Shown one piece after another: positions 8,626-19,448 of a DNA stretch of 50,631 bases. The translations under genes and the position numbers were made by a program. The notes beneath the pieces were generated by a model that saw only the letters and a program-made list of their open reading frames with translations, was not told the origin of the DNA and searched no databases. Every line of letters begins with the position of its first letter. Positions within the stretch are counted from its first letter, which is position 1. This DNA is from Clostridium sartagoforme AAU1 (lineage in GTDB: Bacteria > Bacillota > Clostridia > Clostridiales > Clostridiaceae). Location: NCBI RefSeq assembly GCF_000401215.1, contig NZ_ASRV01000047.1:1-50631 (forward strand), read 5' to 3'.

Positions 8626-9216
8626 CTACTTATTAGTATCTATTATTTTCATGTTTTTAGCAAAATAATCATATCCAGATATTATCGTCATTAGTACAGC
8701 TAAAAACAATGCAATCTTAGGTCCATATGTAATAACATTTTTAAATATATCACTTTCTGATACTAATGATATTAGATATTTTGAAGATGCTACATTTACT
8801 TGAATTAATAAAAATATTATGGCAATTATTTGAGTAACAGTTTTTAGCTTTCCCCAATTGCTTGCAGCAATTACTTTTCCTTCTGCTGCTGCTATAGTTC
8901 TAAGTCCTGAAACTGCGAACTCTCTCGCTATTATTACTACTGTAGCCCAAGCTGGTATAACTTGAAGTTCTACTAATGAAATTAGGGCAGCTGTAACTAA
9001 AAGTTTGTCTGCAAGAGGATCCATAAACTTTCCAAAATTGGTTACTTGATTTCTACTTCTTGCAATATATCCATCTAATTGATCAGTTAAAGACGCAATT
9101 ATGAATATAAAAGTAGCTATGAAAGTTCCATATGGAATGTTTTTTACAGCAATAAATATTAAAAATATCGGTACCAAAAATATTCTTATCATTGTTAGCT
9201 TATTTGCTAAATTCAT
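8626..9216 (-). CDS. pgsA: CDP-diacylglycerol-glycerol-3-P phosphatidyltransferase
   Basis: A 196-aa integral membrane enzyme that makes phosphatidylglycerol-phosphate from CDP-diacylglycerol and glycerol-3-phosphate, the first committed step to phosphatidylglycerol and cardiolipin. The CDP-alcohol phosphotransferase signature D-G-x2-A-R-x8-G-x3-D-x3-D is present at about residues 47-70 ('[23 protein letters not shown]'-type; spacing intact). Four to six hydrophobic helices follow. The start overlaps the 3' end of rimO by 17 nt, so the two are translationally coupled, as in many clostridia. The substrate CDP-diacylglycerol comes from CdsA, encoded at 36355-37149. Confidence 0.93.
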   Translation of the reverse strand: MNLANKLTMIRIFLVPIFLIFIAVKNIPYGTFIATFIFIIASLTDQLDGYIARSRNQVTNFGKFMDPLADKLLVTAALISLVELQVIPAWATVVIIAREFAVSGLRTIAAAEGKVIAASNWGKLKTVTQIIAIIFLLIQVNVASSKYLISLVSESDIFKNVITYGPKIALFLAVLMTIISGYDYFAKNMKIIDTNK

Positions 9217-10537
9217 CGCATATCTCTCCTATTAAATCATACTCTAATGCTTCCTTAATTTTGACTTTCACAATATCGCCTTTTTTAAGACTTCTAACTT
9301 CATCAATTAATATACTTCCGTCAATTTCAGGTGCCATTTCTGAACTTCTCCCAATGAAATATTTCCCTTTTCTTCCTTCTATAATAGTATCATAAATCTT
9401 TGAAATTTTCAATTTGTTTAGTTCCTCAACAACATTTTTTTGAATTATCATAATCTTTTTTTGTCTTTGCTCTTTTGTATCTTCGTCTACCTGATTTTCC
9501 ATATTAGCAGCTGGAGTTCCTTCTTCTTTTGAATATTTAAAAACTCCTACATTATCAAGTTTATAATCTTCTAAAAAATTGCACAGCTCATTAAAATCTG
9601 CATCTGTTTCTCCTGGAAATCCAACTATAAGAGAAGTTCTTAGAGTAATTCCTGGTATTCTTTTTCTTAATTTATCTATTATTCCTATTATAGCTTCCTT
9701 ATTAGTTCTTCTCGCCATACCTCTTAGTATATTACTACTTATATGTTGTATTGGTAAATCTAAATATTTAACTACCTTAGGATTAATTGCTATTTCTTCA
9801 ATTAGTTCTTCTGTTATTTCTTCTGGATAACAATATAATAATCTTATCCATTCTACTCCATTTATATTTGAAATTTCTTTAATTAATTCATGAAGTTTAT
9901 TTTCATTGAATATATCCATTCCGTAATATGTTAAGTCTTGAGCTATTAGAATAATTTCTTTTACTCCATTTTTAGTTAGATAATTAATTTCTTCTAGTAT
10001 AGATTCTTTACTTCTACTTCTAAATTTTCCCCTTATTTTTGGAATTATACAATAAGTACAATAATTATCACAACCTTCTGCAATTCTTACATATGCAGTG
10101 TGCTTATCTGTAGTTAAAAGTCTTATTCCTTCGTTTATATTATCATCGCTATAATTCGTTGCAAGTAGCTTTCTTTCTCCTTTTATAAAATCTAATATAA
10201 GCTTATGCAGTTTCATATAGTCATTAACACCCATAAGAATATCAATTTCTGGCATAAGTTCTAAAAGTTCTTCTCCATATCTTTGAGCTAAACATCCTGT
10301 TGCTATAAGCATTTTACATTTATATTTATTTTTATATTCAGCCATCTCTAATATTGTATCTATTGATTCTTGTTTTGCACTTTCAATAAATCCACATGTA
10401 TTGACTATTATTATTTCTGCCTCTCTAGGATCATTTGTTATTTCATAAAATTTATTTATAGTTCCAAGAATAAGTTCTGAGTCTACCCTATTCTTATCAC
10501 ATCCTAAACTTACCATACCAACTTTATATTTTTCCAA
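9200..10537 (-). CDS. rimO: Ribosomal protein S12 methylthiotransferase RimO
   Basis: A 445-aa radical-SAM methylthiotransferase that modifies an aspartate of ribosomal protein S12. The N-terminal UPF0004 domain has the first cluster-binding Cys residues ('[10 protein letters not shown]', '[15 protein letters not shown]', 'GCLAQRY'). The radical-SAM motif is 'CDNYCTYC' near residue 155. A C-terminal TRAM domain follows. The '[12 protein letters not shown]' start separates RimO from the tRNA enzyme MiaB. It uses a TTG start preceded by GGAGG. A promoter lies at 10588-10616. Confidence 0.94.
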   Translation of the reverse strand: MEKYKVGMVSLGCDKNRVDSELILGTINKFYEITNDPREAEIIIVNTCGFIESAKQESIDTILEMAEYKNKYKCKMLIATGCLAQRYGEELLELMPEIDILMGVNDYMKLHKLILDFIKGERKLLATNYSDDNINEGIRLLTTDKHTAYVRIAEGCDNYCTYCIIPKIRGKFRSRSKESILEEINYLTKNGVKEIILIAQDLTYYGMDIFNENKLHELIKEISNINGVEWIRLLYCYPEEITEELIEEIAINPKVVKYLDLPIQHISSNILRGMARRTNKEAIIGIIDKLRKRIPGITLRTSLIVGFPGETDADFNELCNFLEDYKLDNVGVFKYSKEEGTPAANMENQVDEDTKEQRQKKIMIIQKNVVEELNKLKISKIYDTIIEGRKGKYFIGRSSEMAPEIDGSILIDEVRSLKKGDIVKVKIKEALEYDLIGEICDEFSK

Positions 10538-10587
10538 AGCTACTTCCTCCTACGTTTCCTAAATTCTTGATTTTTAGCCTAAATATT

Positions 10588-10616
10588 ATTTTAATGTAGA
10601 AAAATAATATTTACAA
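10588..10616 (-). promoter_or_regulatory. Probable promoter of rimO-pgsA
   Basis: Minus strand TTGTAA (10616-10611), 17 nt, TAAAAT (10593-10588), between the ftsK stop and the rimO start. Confidence 0.55.
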
Positions 10617-10622
10617 GTTTTT

Positions 10623-13043
10623 TTAGTCATCCATATTTAATTCTTCTTTAGAAAGTAGAACTTGCCTTGGTCTGCTCCCATCTTTTTCGGATATAATACC
10701 TCTCTCTTCAAGTTCATCCATTATTCTTGATGCTCTATTAAATCCTATCCTAAGTTTTCTTTGTAAAAAAGATGTTGATGCTTGATTATATTCTATAACA
10801 ATTTTTATTGCTTCATCTAAAAGCTCATCATTTTCTTCTATATCATCTGATTTTCCACTTTCCTTGCTTCCGTTTTCTATATGTTCAAGTATTGATTCTT
10901 CATAATCAACCCCAGCTTCTTCCTCTTTTATAAAACTTACTACTTTTTCTACTTCTTCTTCTGAAATAAACGCTCCTTGAACTCTAATAGGTTTGTTTTC
11001 ACCTATTGGACAATATAGCATATCTCCTCTTCCTAGAAGTTTTTCTGCTCCAGTTGAATCTAGTATAGTTCTTGAGTCTATCCCTGATGAAACAGCAAAT
11101 GAAATTCTAGATGGTATATTAGCCTTAATAACACCAGTAATTACGTCAACAGATGGCCTTTGAGTTGCTATTATCAAATGCATCCCTGCTGCTCTAGCCA
11201 TTTGTGCTAGTCTACAGATATAATCTTCTACATCATTAGGGCACGCCATCATCAAGTCAGCAAGTTCATCTACTATCATAACTATATAAGGTAATTTTTC
11301 TTCAATTATACCTTTATCATAAAGAGAATTATAACTTTCAATATTCCTTACAGAGGAATCTGCAAATAACTTATATCTTTTATTCATTTCATTAACTGCC
11401 CAATTTAATGCTGCTGCAGCTTTTTTAGGATCTGTAACTACAGGAATTAAAAGATGAGGTATCCCATTATAAACACTAAGTTCTACAACCTTAGGATCAA
11501 CCATTAGTAGTTTAACTTCATTCGGACTGTATTTATATAATAAACTAACTATAAGAGTATTAATGCATACAGATTTACCTGAACCTGTTGCCCCTGCAAT
11601 AAGCATATGAGGCATAGTTGCTAAGTCGCCAACTACACATTTACCCGCTATATCTTTTCCTAAAGCAAAAGCTAGTTTTTTATCTGAAGTTTCAAACTCC
11701 TTGGAATCTAAAACTTCTCTTAAAAATACTGATGTTTGCTTATTATTTGGTACTTCTATCCCTATAGCTGCCTTTCCAGGAATAGGAGCTTCCATTCTTA
11801 CACCACTAGCTGCAAGTCCTAATGCTATGTCATCTTGAAGGTTCACTATTTTAGAAACCTTAACTCCTGGACTCGGTTGAATTTCAAATCTTGTTACTGA
11901 TGGCCCTTTAGTCACTTGTACAACCTTTGCATCTACTCCAAAGTCATTTAGAATTCCTTCAAGCTTTCCAGCATTTTCTATAAGCTCTTTTTTATCTTCG
12001 CTTCTAAGCTTCATTTTGCTATTTATATTTAAAAGATCTACTGATGGATGTATATAAATTTTCTCTTCTTTTTTTTCATCTGTTAAACTTTCTTCTATCT
12101 CCTTACTTACTACATCCTTAACTGAGCTATCTAACTTCTCTTTTTTCTTAGGCTTTTCATCTTCTTTTACATTTTTATTAGCTTCTTTATTTGCCCTACT
12201 TTCATGATTTTCTTCATCAAAAACTTCGATATTAAATGGATTATTATTTTTATCTACTTTAAAATCTTCTTGATTACTTTCGATCGTACTTTCTTCTAAA
12301 GAAGAATTTTTCATAAAATCTAAAATTTTTATTTTATTATTTATTCCATTTATAAATTCTTCTCTTTCCTTTTCTTTTTCCTTAGGTATAACTTCTATTA
12401 AAGGTGCATTTTCTTTTTCTGCTGCTGATTCTATAGCCGCTTCCTTTTTTAATGCTTTATCTTTTTTGGCATTTTTACTTTTTTCTTTAAAATACATGAT
12501 TATATCGTAGAAAGTTATATCAAATAGTAATACTGTTCCTATTACCCATATCGAAATGTATAATATATATGATCCTATATAACCAATAAGTTTACTTAGT
12601 GGATAAGCAAAGATATGCCCTATAAGCCCTCCATGCACCCCATTTATATTAACAACTTCTAACCAACTTTCATAAAATCCGCCTTTATTTTGTAATATAT
12701 TAATACTACCAGTGGCGCATCCTAGTGTTATTGCTAATATAATAAGAGTAATTGCAAAAACTCTTCTTGTTACTTTTATACTTCCCTTTGATACAATTGT
12801 ATAATACCCAAAATAAATTAAATATAACGGAAGAACAAAAGTGCTAACCCCTAATAATTTATATATTACTTTTCTTGATAAAACAGATAATGCACCTGCC
12901 CAAGTTGTATAAATCGCAATAGATAATAGCATACCTACTACTATATAAATTATTCCCTTAATATCTCCACTTTCTTTTAAATCATTGTTTTTTTTATTTG
13001 TGTCCTTTTTTTTGCTAGTATTTTTACTCTTAACTTTAGACAA
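10623..13043 (-). CDS. ftsK: DNA translocase FtsK/SpoIIIE
   Basis: An 806-aa septal DNA pump that clears chromosomal DNA from the division (or sporulation) septum. Four membrane helices (about residues 25-185) are followed by a long, charged Lys/Glu-rich linker (about 190-340). The motor then has Walker A 'GATGSGKS' (about 480-490) and Walker B 'MIVDELADLMM', and the C-terminal gamma winged helix ('STSFLQRKLRIGFNRASRIMDELEERGI') reads KOPS/SRS-type sequences. Only one FtsK-type gene is seen here, so whether it acts as FtsK, SpoIIIE or both is not decidable. It lies downstream of tepA and has a candidate promoter of its own. Confidence 0.94.
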   Translation of the reverse strand: MSKVKSKNTSKKKDTNKKNNDLKESGDIKGIIYIVVGMLLSIAIYTTWAGALSVLSRKVIYKLLGVSTFVLPLYLIYFGYYTIVSKGSIKVTRRVFAITLIILAITLGCATGSINILQNKGGFYESWLEVVNINGVHGGLIGHIFAYPLSKLIGYIGSYILYISIWVIGTVLLFDITFYDIIMYFKEKSKNAKKDKALKKEAAIESAAEKENAPLIEVIPKEKEKEREEFINGINNKIKILDFMKNSSLEESTIESNQEDFKVDKNNNPFNIEVFDEENHESRANKEANKNVKEDEKPKKKEKLDSSVKDVVSKEIEESLTDEKKEEKIYIHPSVDLLNINSKMKLRSEDKKELIENAGKLEGILNDFGVDAKVVQVTKGPSVTRFEIQPSPGVKVSKIVNLQDDIALGLAASGVRMEAPIPGKAAIGIEVPNNKQTSVFLREVLDSKEFETSDKKLAFALGKDIAGKCVVGDLATMPHMLIAGATGSGKSVCINTLIVSLLYKYSPNEVKLLMVDPKVVELSVYNGIPHLLIPVVTDPKKAAAALNWAVNEMNKRYKLFADSSVRNIESYNSLYDKGIIEEKLPYIVMIVDELADLMMACPNDVEDYICRLAQMARAAGMHLIIATQRPSVDVITGVIKANIPSRISFAVSSGIDSRTILDSTGAEKLLGRGDMLYCPIGENKPIRVQGAFISEEEVEKVVSFIKEEEAGVDYEESILEHIENGSKESGKSDDIEENDELLDEAIKIVIEYNQASTSFLQRKLRIGFNRASRIMDELEERGIISEKDGSRPRQVLLSKEELNMDD

Positions 13044-13097
13044 AGAATCACCTCACTGTTTTCCCACTTATTGTAAACTAATTATTTACATAATATT

Positions 13098-13125
13098 ATT
13101 ATAAACATTAATAAAAAAAAAGCAA
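13098..13125 (-). promoter_or_regulatory. Candidate promoter of ftsK
   Basis: Minus strand TTGCTT (13125-13120), 16 nt containing a T-run, TATAAT (13103-13098), about 55 nt before the ftsK ATG. Confidence 0.5.
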
Positions 13126-13219
13126 TTTAAATAACTACTCATTATTCAAACCGCCTAAATTAATTTATAATCTTTTAAATATAAAATATATTTTTTATAC
13201 TCTTTCATATCTATTATAA

Positions 13220-13978
13220 TTATTCCTTAATATCCATTTCTTTTTTCTCTTCTTCCTCTTTTTCTTCTATTAATTGTTTTAATTTAGCCAATGCATCCTT
13301 AATCCCGCCTTCTTCATCTATAAGTCCACATTCTACTGCTTGACTTCCTATTAATATAGTACCCATATCATTCAATAACTCATCAGATTTTAACATCATT
13401 TCTTTTAATTCATTTTTATTTATTTTAGATGTTCTTACTATAAAATTATCTATACGCTCTTGCATTTTTTGAAAATAATTAAAAGTTTGAGCAACTCCTA
13501 TAACAAACCCATTCATTCTTATTGGATGTACTATCATTGTTGCAGATGGTGTTATAAATGAGTAACTAGAAGATGTTGCAAGTGGGACTCCTATTGAATG
13601 ACCACCTCCAATTACTATTGATACTGTAGGTTTAGATAAAGAATTTATCATTTCTGCAATAGCTAATCCTGCCTCCACATCTCCACCAACTGTATTTAAT
13701 ATTATTAATACTCCTTTCACTTTATCATTACGCTCCATTGAGATAAGTTGTGGAATTACATGTTCATATTTGGTTGATTTTGATTGAGCCGGAAGTACTT
13801 GGTGTCCTTCTATCTGGCCTATTATTGGTAATATCTGAATACTTTCATCTTGCTCTACTTCATTAGTAGTACCAAATTCTTTTATTTCTTCTCTTTTTTC
13901 TTTAGCTTCATTTAGTTTTTCTTCATCCTTTTCCATATCTTTATTTTCACTTTTTAATGAGTAAAAAAAATTTTTCAT
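13220..13978 (-). CDS. ClpP-fold protease TepA (YmfB-like)
   Basis: A 252-aa member of the ClpP/crotonase superfamily, matching the TepA/YlfB group of Firmicutes found next to aspartokinase and ftsK. After a charged N-terminal region (residues 1-50), the ClpP-like core starts at 'ILPIIGQIEGHQVLP'. The Gly-rich serine region 'VIGGGHSIGVPLATSS' and a His in 'ATMIVHPIRM' are in the positions of the ClpP Ser and His. B. subtilis TepA has been linked to spore-protein degradation and protein export, so the role is plausible but not shown here. The C-terminus is a Lys/Glu tail. Confidence 0.85.
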   Translation of the reverse strand: MKNFFYSLKSENKDMEKDEEKLNEAKEKREEIKEFGTTNEVEQDESIQILPIIGQIEGHQVLPAQSKSTKYEHVIPQLISMERNDKVKGVLIILNTVGGDVEAGLAIAEMINSLSKPTVSIVIGGGHSIGVPLATSSSYSFITPSATMIVHPIRMNGFVIGVAQTFNYFQKMQERIDNFIVRTSKINKNELKEMMLKSDELLNDMGTILIGSQAVECGLIDEEGGIKDALAKLKQLIEEKEEEEKKEMDIKE

Positions 13979-14024
13979 AATAAAATCCTCCTATACAATA
14001 TTATTTTGTACAAGAGGATTTATT

Positions 14025-15227
14025 TTATTCACCTAATTTAAAAGCTTTATGAAGTAGATTAAGAGCTTTTATAATATTTTCAGATTTAATTAGACACCAT
14101 ATGGTCATATTTGAATCTGCTGTTTGTAATATATCTATTGAGTCCTCAGATAATGTCTTTATTATTTTAGCCATTATTCCTGGAACTCCAGTCATTCCAA
14201 TTCCAACTATAGCTATGGTACTACAATTGTCCATTATACTATATTTTATATTCTGATCTTTAAGAACATTTTCTAATTTTTCTTTCTTACATGAATCTAT
14301 AGTAAAAATTTGTTCAGTAGGAAATATATTTATAAGATCTAAACTTATATTATTTTTTGCTAAAGTTTCTAATAGGTTTCTGTAATTATCTTTATTGCTA
14401 TTTTCTTTCAGCCTTACTGTTATTTGTGTTCTGTTATTTAAATGAGTTATCCCAGAGATAACTTTTTCCTTCCTGTTCATTCCATTGTTATTTACTAACG
14501 TGCCCTTACATTGACTCATTGTATTCTTTATAACTATTGGAATATTAGCCTTTCTTGCACATTCTACAGCTCTTGGATGTATAACTTTTGCCCCTTGATC
14601 TGCAAGTTGAAATACTTCGTTATAGCTTATAGTGTCTATTAATGATGCATCATTAACTATCCTTGGATCTGCAGTCATTATTCCATCTACATCTGTGTAA
14701 ATCTCTATTTCCTCTGCATTTAAAGCTTGACCTAAAAGACATGCTGATGTATCACTTCCCCCTCTTCCAAGAGTAGTTAAATATCCTCTTTCAGTTATAC
14801 CTTGAAATCCAGCAACAACTGGGACTTTTCCGATTTTCAAGATTTCTTTTATATCTTCTGTTTTTGTATAAATTAAATCTGCCTCTGAAAAATTATCATT
14901 TGTTATAATACCTGCTTGCCCACCAGTAAGTGGAACTGCTTGAATACCTGCATTTATTAGCATATTACTCATTACTACACTACTTATTATTTCTCCACAG
15001 CACATAAGCATATCAGTTGCTTGTAGGTTATTTCTTTTAAAATTATTATCTAGTAAAGATAATAATGTATCAGTAGCATAAGGCTCTCCCTTTCTTCCCA
15101 TAGCAGATACTACTACTACAGTGGAAAATCCTTTATTTATTGCCTCTTTGACCTTAGATACTACTTGATTTCTTCTTTCTTCGGTAGATACTGATGTACC
15201 TCCAAATTTTTGTATAATTATTTTCAA
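14025..15227 (-). CDS. dapG: Aspartokinase (DapG-like)
   Basis: A 400-aa monofunctional aspartate kinase that phosphorylates L-aspartate, the first step of the lysine/DAP, threonine and methionine family. The N-terminal kinase domain has 'KFGGTSVS' and 'TLGRGGSDTSA' (about residue 150). Two C-terminal ACT domains (about 265-400) bind the allosteric effector. Position next to tepA, ylmC and an M16 peptidase parallels the B. subtilis dapG locus, whose enzyme is DAP-inhibited and supplies DAP and dipicolinate in sporulation. The dapG label is inferred from context. Start is TTG with GGGAGG upstream. Confidence 0.85.
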   Translation of the reverse strand: MKIIIQKFGGTSVSTEERRNQVVSKVKEAINKGFSTVVVVSAMGRKGEPYATDTLLSLLDNNFKRNNLQATDMLMCCGEIISSVVMSNMLINAGIQAVPLTGGQAGIITNDNFSEADLIYTKTEDIKEILKIGKVPVVAGFQGITERGYLTTLGRGGSDTSACLLGQALNAEEIEIYTDVDGIMTADPRIVNDASLIDTISYNEVFQLADQGAKVIHPRAVECARKANIPIVIKNTMSQCKGTLVNNNGMNRKEKVISGITHLNNRTQITVRLKENSNKDNYRNLLETLAKNNISLDLINIFPTEQIFTIDSCKKEKLENVLKDQNIKYSIMDNCSTIAIVGIGMTGVPGIMAKIIKTLSEDSIDILQTADSNMTIWCLIKSENIIKALNLLHKAFKLGE

Positions 15228-15247
15228 GTAATAACCTCCCTAAGTTT

Positions 15248-15573
15248 CTACGCTCTTGCCCTCTTAATCTTATCTTTATCAGCTGAAACAACAATAACAT
15301 TTGCTCCAATCTTAGTGACATAATTCCAAGGAATTTCTACATATTCCCTACCACCAAATAAGCCTAATTTACTTCCGGCAACAGCAGCAACTATAAATTG
15401 TAAATTCCCATTTTCATCAATTATAAAATCTAAGGCTTGTTGAGTATCATATTTTTCTGCTTCTTCTGTATTAAATATTTCATATCTTTCTAAATCACTA
15501 AGAAGCCTATATTTTGATTCTCTCTTAGATTCCTCTTCATAGTATTCTCCTCTTTTTTATCTCCTCTTAACAT
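15248..15573 (-). pseudogene. YlmC/YmxH PRC-barrel sporulation protein, frameshifted
   Basis: ATG at 15573 follows GGAGGTG. The first codons give MLRGDKK, then the frame is lost. The -1 frame continues as 'RGEYYEEESKRESKYRLLSD...' to a stop at 15248. One more A in the run at 15553-15558 (A6 to A7 on the coding strand) restores a ~108-aa protein of the YlmC/YmxH family. This is a PRC-barrel fold, with the conserved 'GSKLGLFGGREYVEIPW' block, typical of spore formers. It sits between the M16 peptidase gene and the aspartokinase gene, the same neighbourhood as ymxH in Bacillus. Most likely a sequencing error or recent mutation in an otherwise intact gene. Confidence 0.8.
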
Positions 15574-15650
15574 AAGATTCACCTCCATACCATCTTATGT
15601 AAATCTTATGCTAATTAGAGATACTTTAGTACATAATATTCTAATAAAGA

Positions 15651-16958
15651 TTACATTCTTTTTATTCCATCTTTATTAGAATTGTCATATGCCTTTATAT
15701 CTGGCTCTATAATTTGATTTAATTTCTCATACTCTATATCTTGACCTACATATGCTGAGCTTATTATGCCTGGTTTAAAGCACGTATCTAATACATAATT
15801 TATGTCATCGCTATTTATATTGTTAATTCTTTTTATTACTTCTTCTTGAGTTTTAATTTTGTTTTGAAGTAACATACTTTTTGCGTTAGAAAACATTCTA
15901 GATGAAGTACTTTCAAGACCTAATATATAACTCGCCTTTATCTTTTCCTTATTAATTTCTAGTAATTCATTTGATATTCCTTTATCCGCAAACTTTTTAA
16001 GTTCCTTATTAATAACATCCAAAGCCTTATCTGCAGATTGTTTACTTACTCCTGTATATATATTATTGATTCCAGTACCTAAATATGGCTGACCATAAGA
16101 ATAAATAGTATAGCATAGTCCTAATTCTTCTCTTACATTTTGAAATAATATTGAAGATGCTCCTCCTCCAAATACATTATTTAATAGTACTAAAGAATAT
16201 GCCTTTTCATGTGCATATGGTAATCCTTTAAAGGCTAAATTTATATGCAACTGTTCTATAGGCTTATTTGTATACTTACTTTGAGAAATCAAAATTGGAG
16301 ACTTGTATTCTGGTTTATAATCTCCTTCTCCTTTCCATGAACCAAAGTTTTCTTCTAGCATTTTCATTAGTTCCTTTTCATCAAACTTTCCACATACAGA
16401 TACCACTGAATTATGTGGAGCATAATGAGATTTAACAAATTTTTTAATTTTTTTACTATTAAATGATTTTATATTTTCTATTGTTCCTAATATAGGATAT
16501 GATAATGAATTTTCTCCAAAAATAGCTTTTGATGAATCATTATCTAGAACATCTTCTGGAGTATCTTCACTCATATTTATTTCTTCAATTACTACACCTT
16601 GTTCCTTTTCTATTTCTTCATCATCAAATTTAGAATTTAATATCATATCCGCTAATATTTCTATAGATAAATCTAAATGTGTATTTAATGCTTTAATATA
16701 ATAGCAAGTTGCTTCCTTGCTAGTATAAGCATTTATTTGCCCTCCTACATTTTCTATCTGCTGAACTATTTCTTTTGAGGTTCTTTTTTCTGTACCTTTA
16801 AAAAACATATGCTCTATGAAATGAGAAATACCATTTAACTCTAATTCCTCATTTCTTGAACCATTTTGCACCATTACTCCCACACTTATTGAATTAACAT
16901 GATCTATATATTCAGTTACAACCCTTAATCCATTTTTTAATGTATATATATTGTACAT
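15651..16958 (-). CDS. M16 family zinc peptidase (MlpA/YmxG)
   Basis: A 435-aa processing-peptidase-like M16 enzyme. The inverted zinc motif HxxEH is at residues 46-50 (HFIEH), with the distal Glu region about 75 residues later ('GVVIEEINMSEDTPED'). The N-terminal catalytic and C-terminal M16_C halves are both present, so it can be active. The Bacillus homologue YmxG/MlpA is encoded near pnp and dapG, as here. The substrate is unknown. It is cytoplasmic, with no signal peptide. The 16959-17214 upstream stretch is AT-rich with no gene. Confidence 0.88.
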   Translation of the reverse strand: MYNIYTLKNGLRVVTEYIDHVNSISVGVMVQNGSRNEELELNGISHFIEHMFFKGTEKRTSKEIVQQIENVGGQINAYTSKEATCYYIKALNTHLDLSIEILADMILNSKFDDEEIEKEQGVVIEEINMSEDTPEDVLDNDSSKAIFGENSLSYPILGTIENIKSFNSKKIKKFVKSHYAPHNSVVSVCGKFDEKELMKMLEENFGSWKGEGDYKPEYKSPILISQSKYTNKPIEQLHINLAFKGLPYAHEKAYSLVLLNNVFGGGASSILFQNVREELGLCYTIYSYGQPYLGTGINNIYTGVSKQSADKALDVINKELKKFADKGISNELLEINKEKIKASYILGLESTSSRMFSNAKSMLLQNKIKTQEEVIKRINNINSDDINYVLDTCFKPGIISSAYVGQDIEYEKLNQIIEPDIKAYDNSNKDGIKRM

Positions 16959-17214
16959 AGCTCCTCCTTGCTTTACACTTTTTTAATTTATTGTATATTA
17001 CTATTATTCTATATTATTTTAGAGTTATGTAATACTAGTTTATTTATATTTAATTTAATTTTTATTATATGAAAATTTATTGAAAGGTAAATTTGCTCCT
17101 AAACTCAATTTATTCAAAGGAAATAGATACTTACATAAATTCACTTGAAAATTAAATAAAAGAAGTCATAAAGAACTGATTTAAAAGATAAACTTCTTAT
17201 AAAGCCATAAAATA

Positions 17215-17240
17215 AGAAAAAAGGCAATAAATTGCCCTTT
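17215..17240 (-). terminator. pnp terminator
   Basis: Minus-strand AAGGGCAA, TTTA loop, TTGCCTT followed by a T-run, a few bases past the pnp stop codon. Confidence 0.88.
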
Positions 17241-17253
17241 ACTAACTTTTTTA

Positions 17254-19368
17254 CTATTCACTTTTTTCTTTTTTATCTTCTGAATCATCAGTTAAAGCAT
17301 CTTTTCTTGAAAGATTTATTCTTCCTTGATTATCTATTTCTGTTACTTTAACTAATATTTCGTCTCCTACAGATACAACATCTTCAACTTTATTTACTCT
17401 TGCTTTATCTAACTTTGATATATGGCATAGTCCTTCCTTATTTGGAAGAATTTCCACAAAAGCTCCAAAGGTTGCTATTTTAGTTACTTTGCCTAAATAA
17501 ACTTCCCCTGATTTAACTTCTTTAGTTAAACCTTCTATAATAGCTATCGCTTTATTAACGCCATCATGATCTGTCGAAGATACAAATACTGTACCATCTT
17601 CTTTAATATCGATTTTAACTCCAGTTTCATCAATAATTTTATTTATAACTTTTCCACCTGCACCTATAACGTCTCTAATTTTTTCTGGATCAATGCTTAT
17701 TACTGAAGTTTTAGGAGCATATTTTGAAACTTCTTCTCTTGGAGTTGGAATACATTCGCTTATTTTATCTAATATATGAAGTCTAGCTTTTCTAGCACCC
17801 ATTATAGCATCTTCTATTACTTTAAAGCTTAGTCCTTTTATTTTTGTATCAACTTGTATTGATGTAATACCCTCTACAGTTCCTGCAACCTTAAAGTCCA
17901 TATCTGCAAAGAAATCTTCTATGCCTTGTATATCTGTTAAGACTTCTTCCCTTGAAAGATCTTCTGAAGTTATAAGTCCCATTGCTATACCAGCGGCCGG
18001 TCTCTTAAGCGGTACACCTGCATCTAATAAAGCTAAAGTACTACCACAAACTGAAGCTTGTGAAGTCGATCCATTAGAACTTAACACTTCCGATACTAAT
18101 CTAATAGTATATGGAAACTCTTCTTCTGAAGGTATTAATGGCTCTAATGCTCTTTCGGCTAAAGCTCCATGACCTATTTCTCTTCTTCCTGGGCCTCTAA
18201 GAGGTCTTACTTCACCTACTGAATAAGCAGGGAAGTTATAGTGATGCATATATCTCTTAGATTCTTCTTCACCTATTCCATCAATTATTTGAATATCACC
18301 TACAGCACCCAAAGTAGCAACTGTCATTACTTGAGTTAATCCTCTTGTAAATAGTCCTGTACCATGAGTCCTTGGTAGTATTCCTACTTCACAAGATATT
18401 GGTCTAACTTGATCAAAAGCTCTTTCATCTGGTCTTCTATGGTGATTTAAAAGCATATCTCTTACAACTTCTTTTTGTAAGTTATAAATTATTTCCTTTA
18501 TATCTCCTAAATTTTCTGGATACTTTTCTTCAAATTCTGCATAAACCTTTTCATTTACTTCGTCCATTGCAGCATTTCTTTCATCTTTATCACTTATCCA
18601 CATAGCTTTTTTAATAATTTCACCAGCAAATTCTTTTATGTCATTTTCTAATTCCTTACTTGGTTTATATAACTCAGGAATCATTTTTTCTTTTCCAAAT
18701 CTTTGCATAGCTTCTTCTTGAAACTTGATTATATCTTGACAACTATCAAATCCAAATTTAATAGCACCAAGCATAACATCTTCTGGAATTTCTTGACCAC
18801 CAGCTTCAATCATCATAACTCTTTCATTAGTTGCACAAACAGTTAATTGAAGTTCACTTTCTTCTCTTTCTTTAGATGTTGGGTTTAAAATGAATTTTCC
18901 ATTGATTAGTCCTACTTGCACAGCCGCAACAGGAGTTGTAAAAGGAATACTTGATAAGCATAATGATAATGACGCTGCATTAATTGCTAGAATTTCTGGT
19001 AGGTTATCCTTCTCAACTGATACTACTGTACAAACAACTTGAACATCATTCCTATATCCTTTTGGAAATAGTGGTCTTAAAGGTCTATCTACCGCTCTTC
19101 CAAATAATATAGCATTTTCTGAAGGTCTACCTTCCCTTTTGATAAATCCACCTGGGATTTTTCCTACTGAATATAATCTTTCTTCATATTCAACACTTAG
19201 TGGGAAAAAATCTATTCCCTCTCTTGGTTTTTCTGAAGCATTAACATTAGTTAAAATAACTGTTTCTCCATAACTAATAAATGATGCTATATTTGATAAC
19301 ATCCCAACTTTTCCAAATTCTAGTTTAAGTTCTCTACCAGCTATGGTTGTTTTCATTACATTGTTCAT
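17254..19368 (-). CDS. pnp: Polyribonucleotide nucleotidyltransferase (PNPase)
   Basis: A 704-aa phosphorolytic 3'-5' exoribonuclease that degrades mRNA and can add 3' tails in reverse. Two RNase PH core domains (about residues 5-220 and 320-545) are joined by an alpha-helical domain. They are followed by KH ('[19 protein letters not shown]', about 555-615) and S1 ('[21 protein letters not shown]', about 620-690) RNA-binding domains. The active-site region '[19 protein letters not shown]' is intact. It follows rpsO, from which it is separated by an intercistronic hairpin. PNPase and RNase Y (5409-6959) are partners of the Firmicutes RNA-decay machinery. Confidence 0.96.
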   Translation of the reverse strand: MNNVMKTTIAGRELKLEFGKVGMLSNIASFISYGETVILTNVNASEKPREGIDFFPLSVEYEERLYSVGKIPGGFIKREGRPSENAILFGRAVDRPLRPLFPKGYRNDVQVVCTVVSVEKDNLPEILAINAASLSLCLSSIPFTTPVAAVQVGLINGKFILNPTSKEREESELQLTVCATNERVMMIEAGGQEIPEDVMLGAIKFGFDSCQDIIKFQEEAMQRFGKEKMIPELYKPSKELENDIKEFAGEIIKKAMWISDKDERNAAMDEVNEKVYAEFEEKYPENLGDIKEIIYNLQKEVVRDMLLNHHRRPDERAFDQVRPISCEVGILPRTHGTGLFTRGLTQVMTVATLGAVGDIQIIDGIGEEESKRYMHHYNFPAYSVGEVRPLRGPGRREIGHGALAERALEPLIPSEEEFPYTIRLVSEVLSSNGSTSQASVCGSTLALLDAGVPLKRPAAGIAMGLITSEDLSREEVLTDIQGIEDFFADMDFKVAGTVEGITSIQVDTKIKGLSFKVIEDAIMGARKARLHILDKISECIPTPREEVSKYAPKTSVISIDPEKIRDVIGAGGKVINKIIDETGVKIDIKEDGTVFVSSTDHDGVNKAIAIIEGLTKEVKSGEVYLGKVTKIATFGAFVEILPNKEGLCHISKLDKARVNKVEDVVSVGDEILVKVTEIDNQGRINLSRKDALTDDSEDKKEKSE

Positions 19369-19421
19369 TTTGTAACCTCCCTTCAGGCTTGTATCTTATC
19401 ATTTAAAATTGTTAAAATAAT

Positions 19422-19443
19422 AGAGCGGCTTAAAAACCGCTCT
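19422..19443 (-). terminator. rpsO-pnp intercistronic hairpin
   Basis: Stem AGAGCGG/CCGCTCT with an 8-nt loop directly after rpsO. The following U-run is weak (TATTATTTT), so it may act as a partial terminator or processing and stability element for the rpsO-pnp transcript. Confidence 0.75.
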
Positions 19444-19448
19444 AAAGA

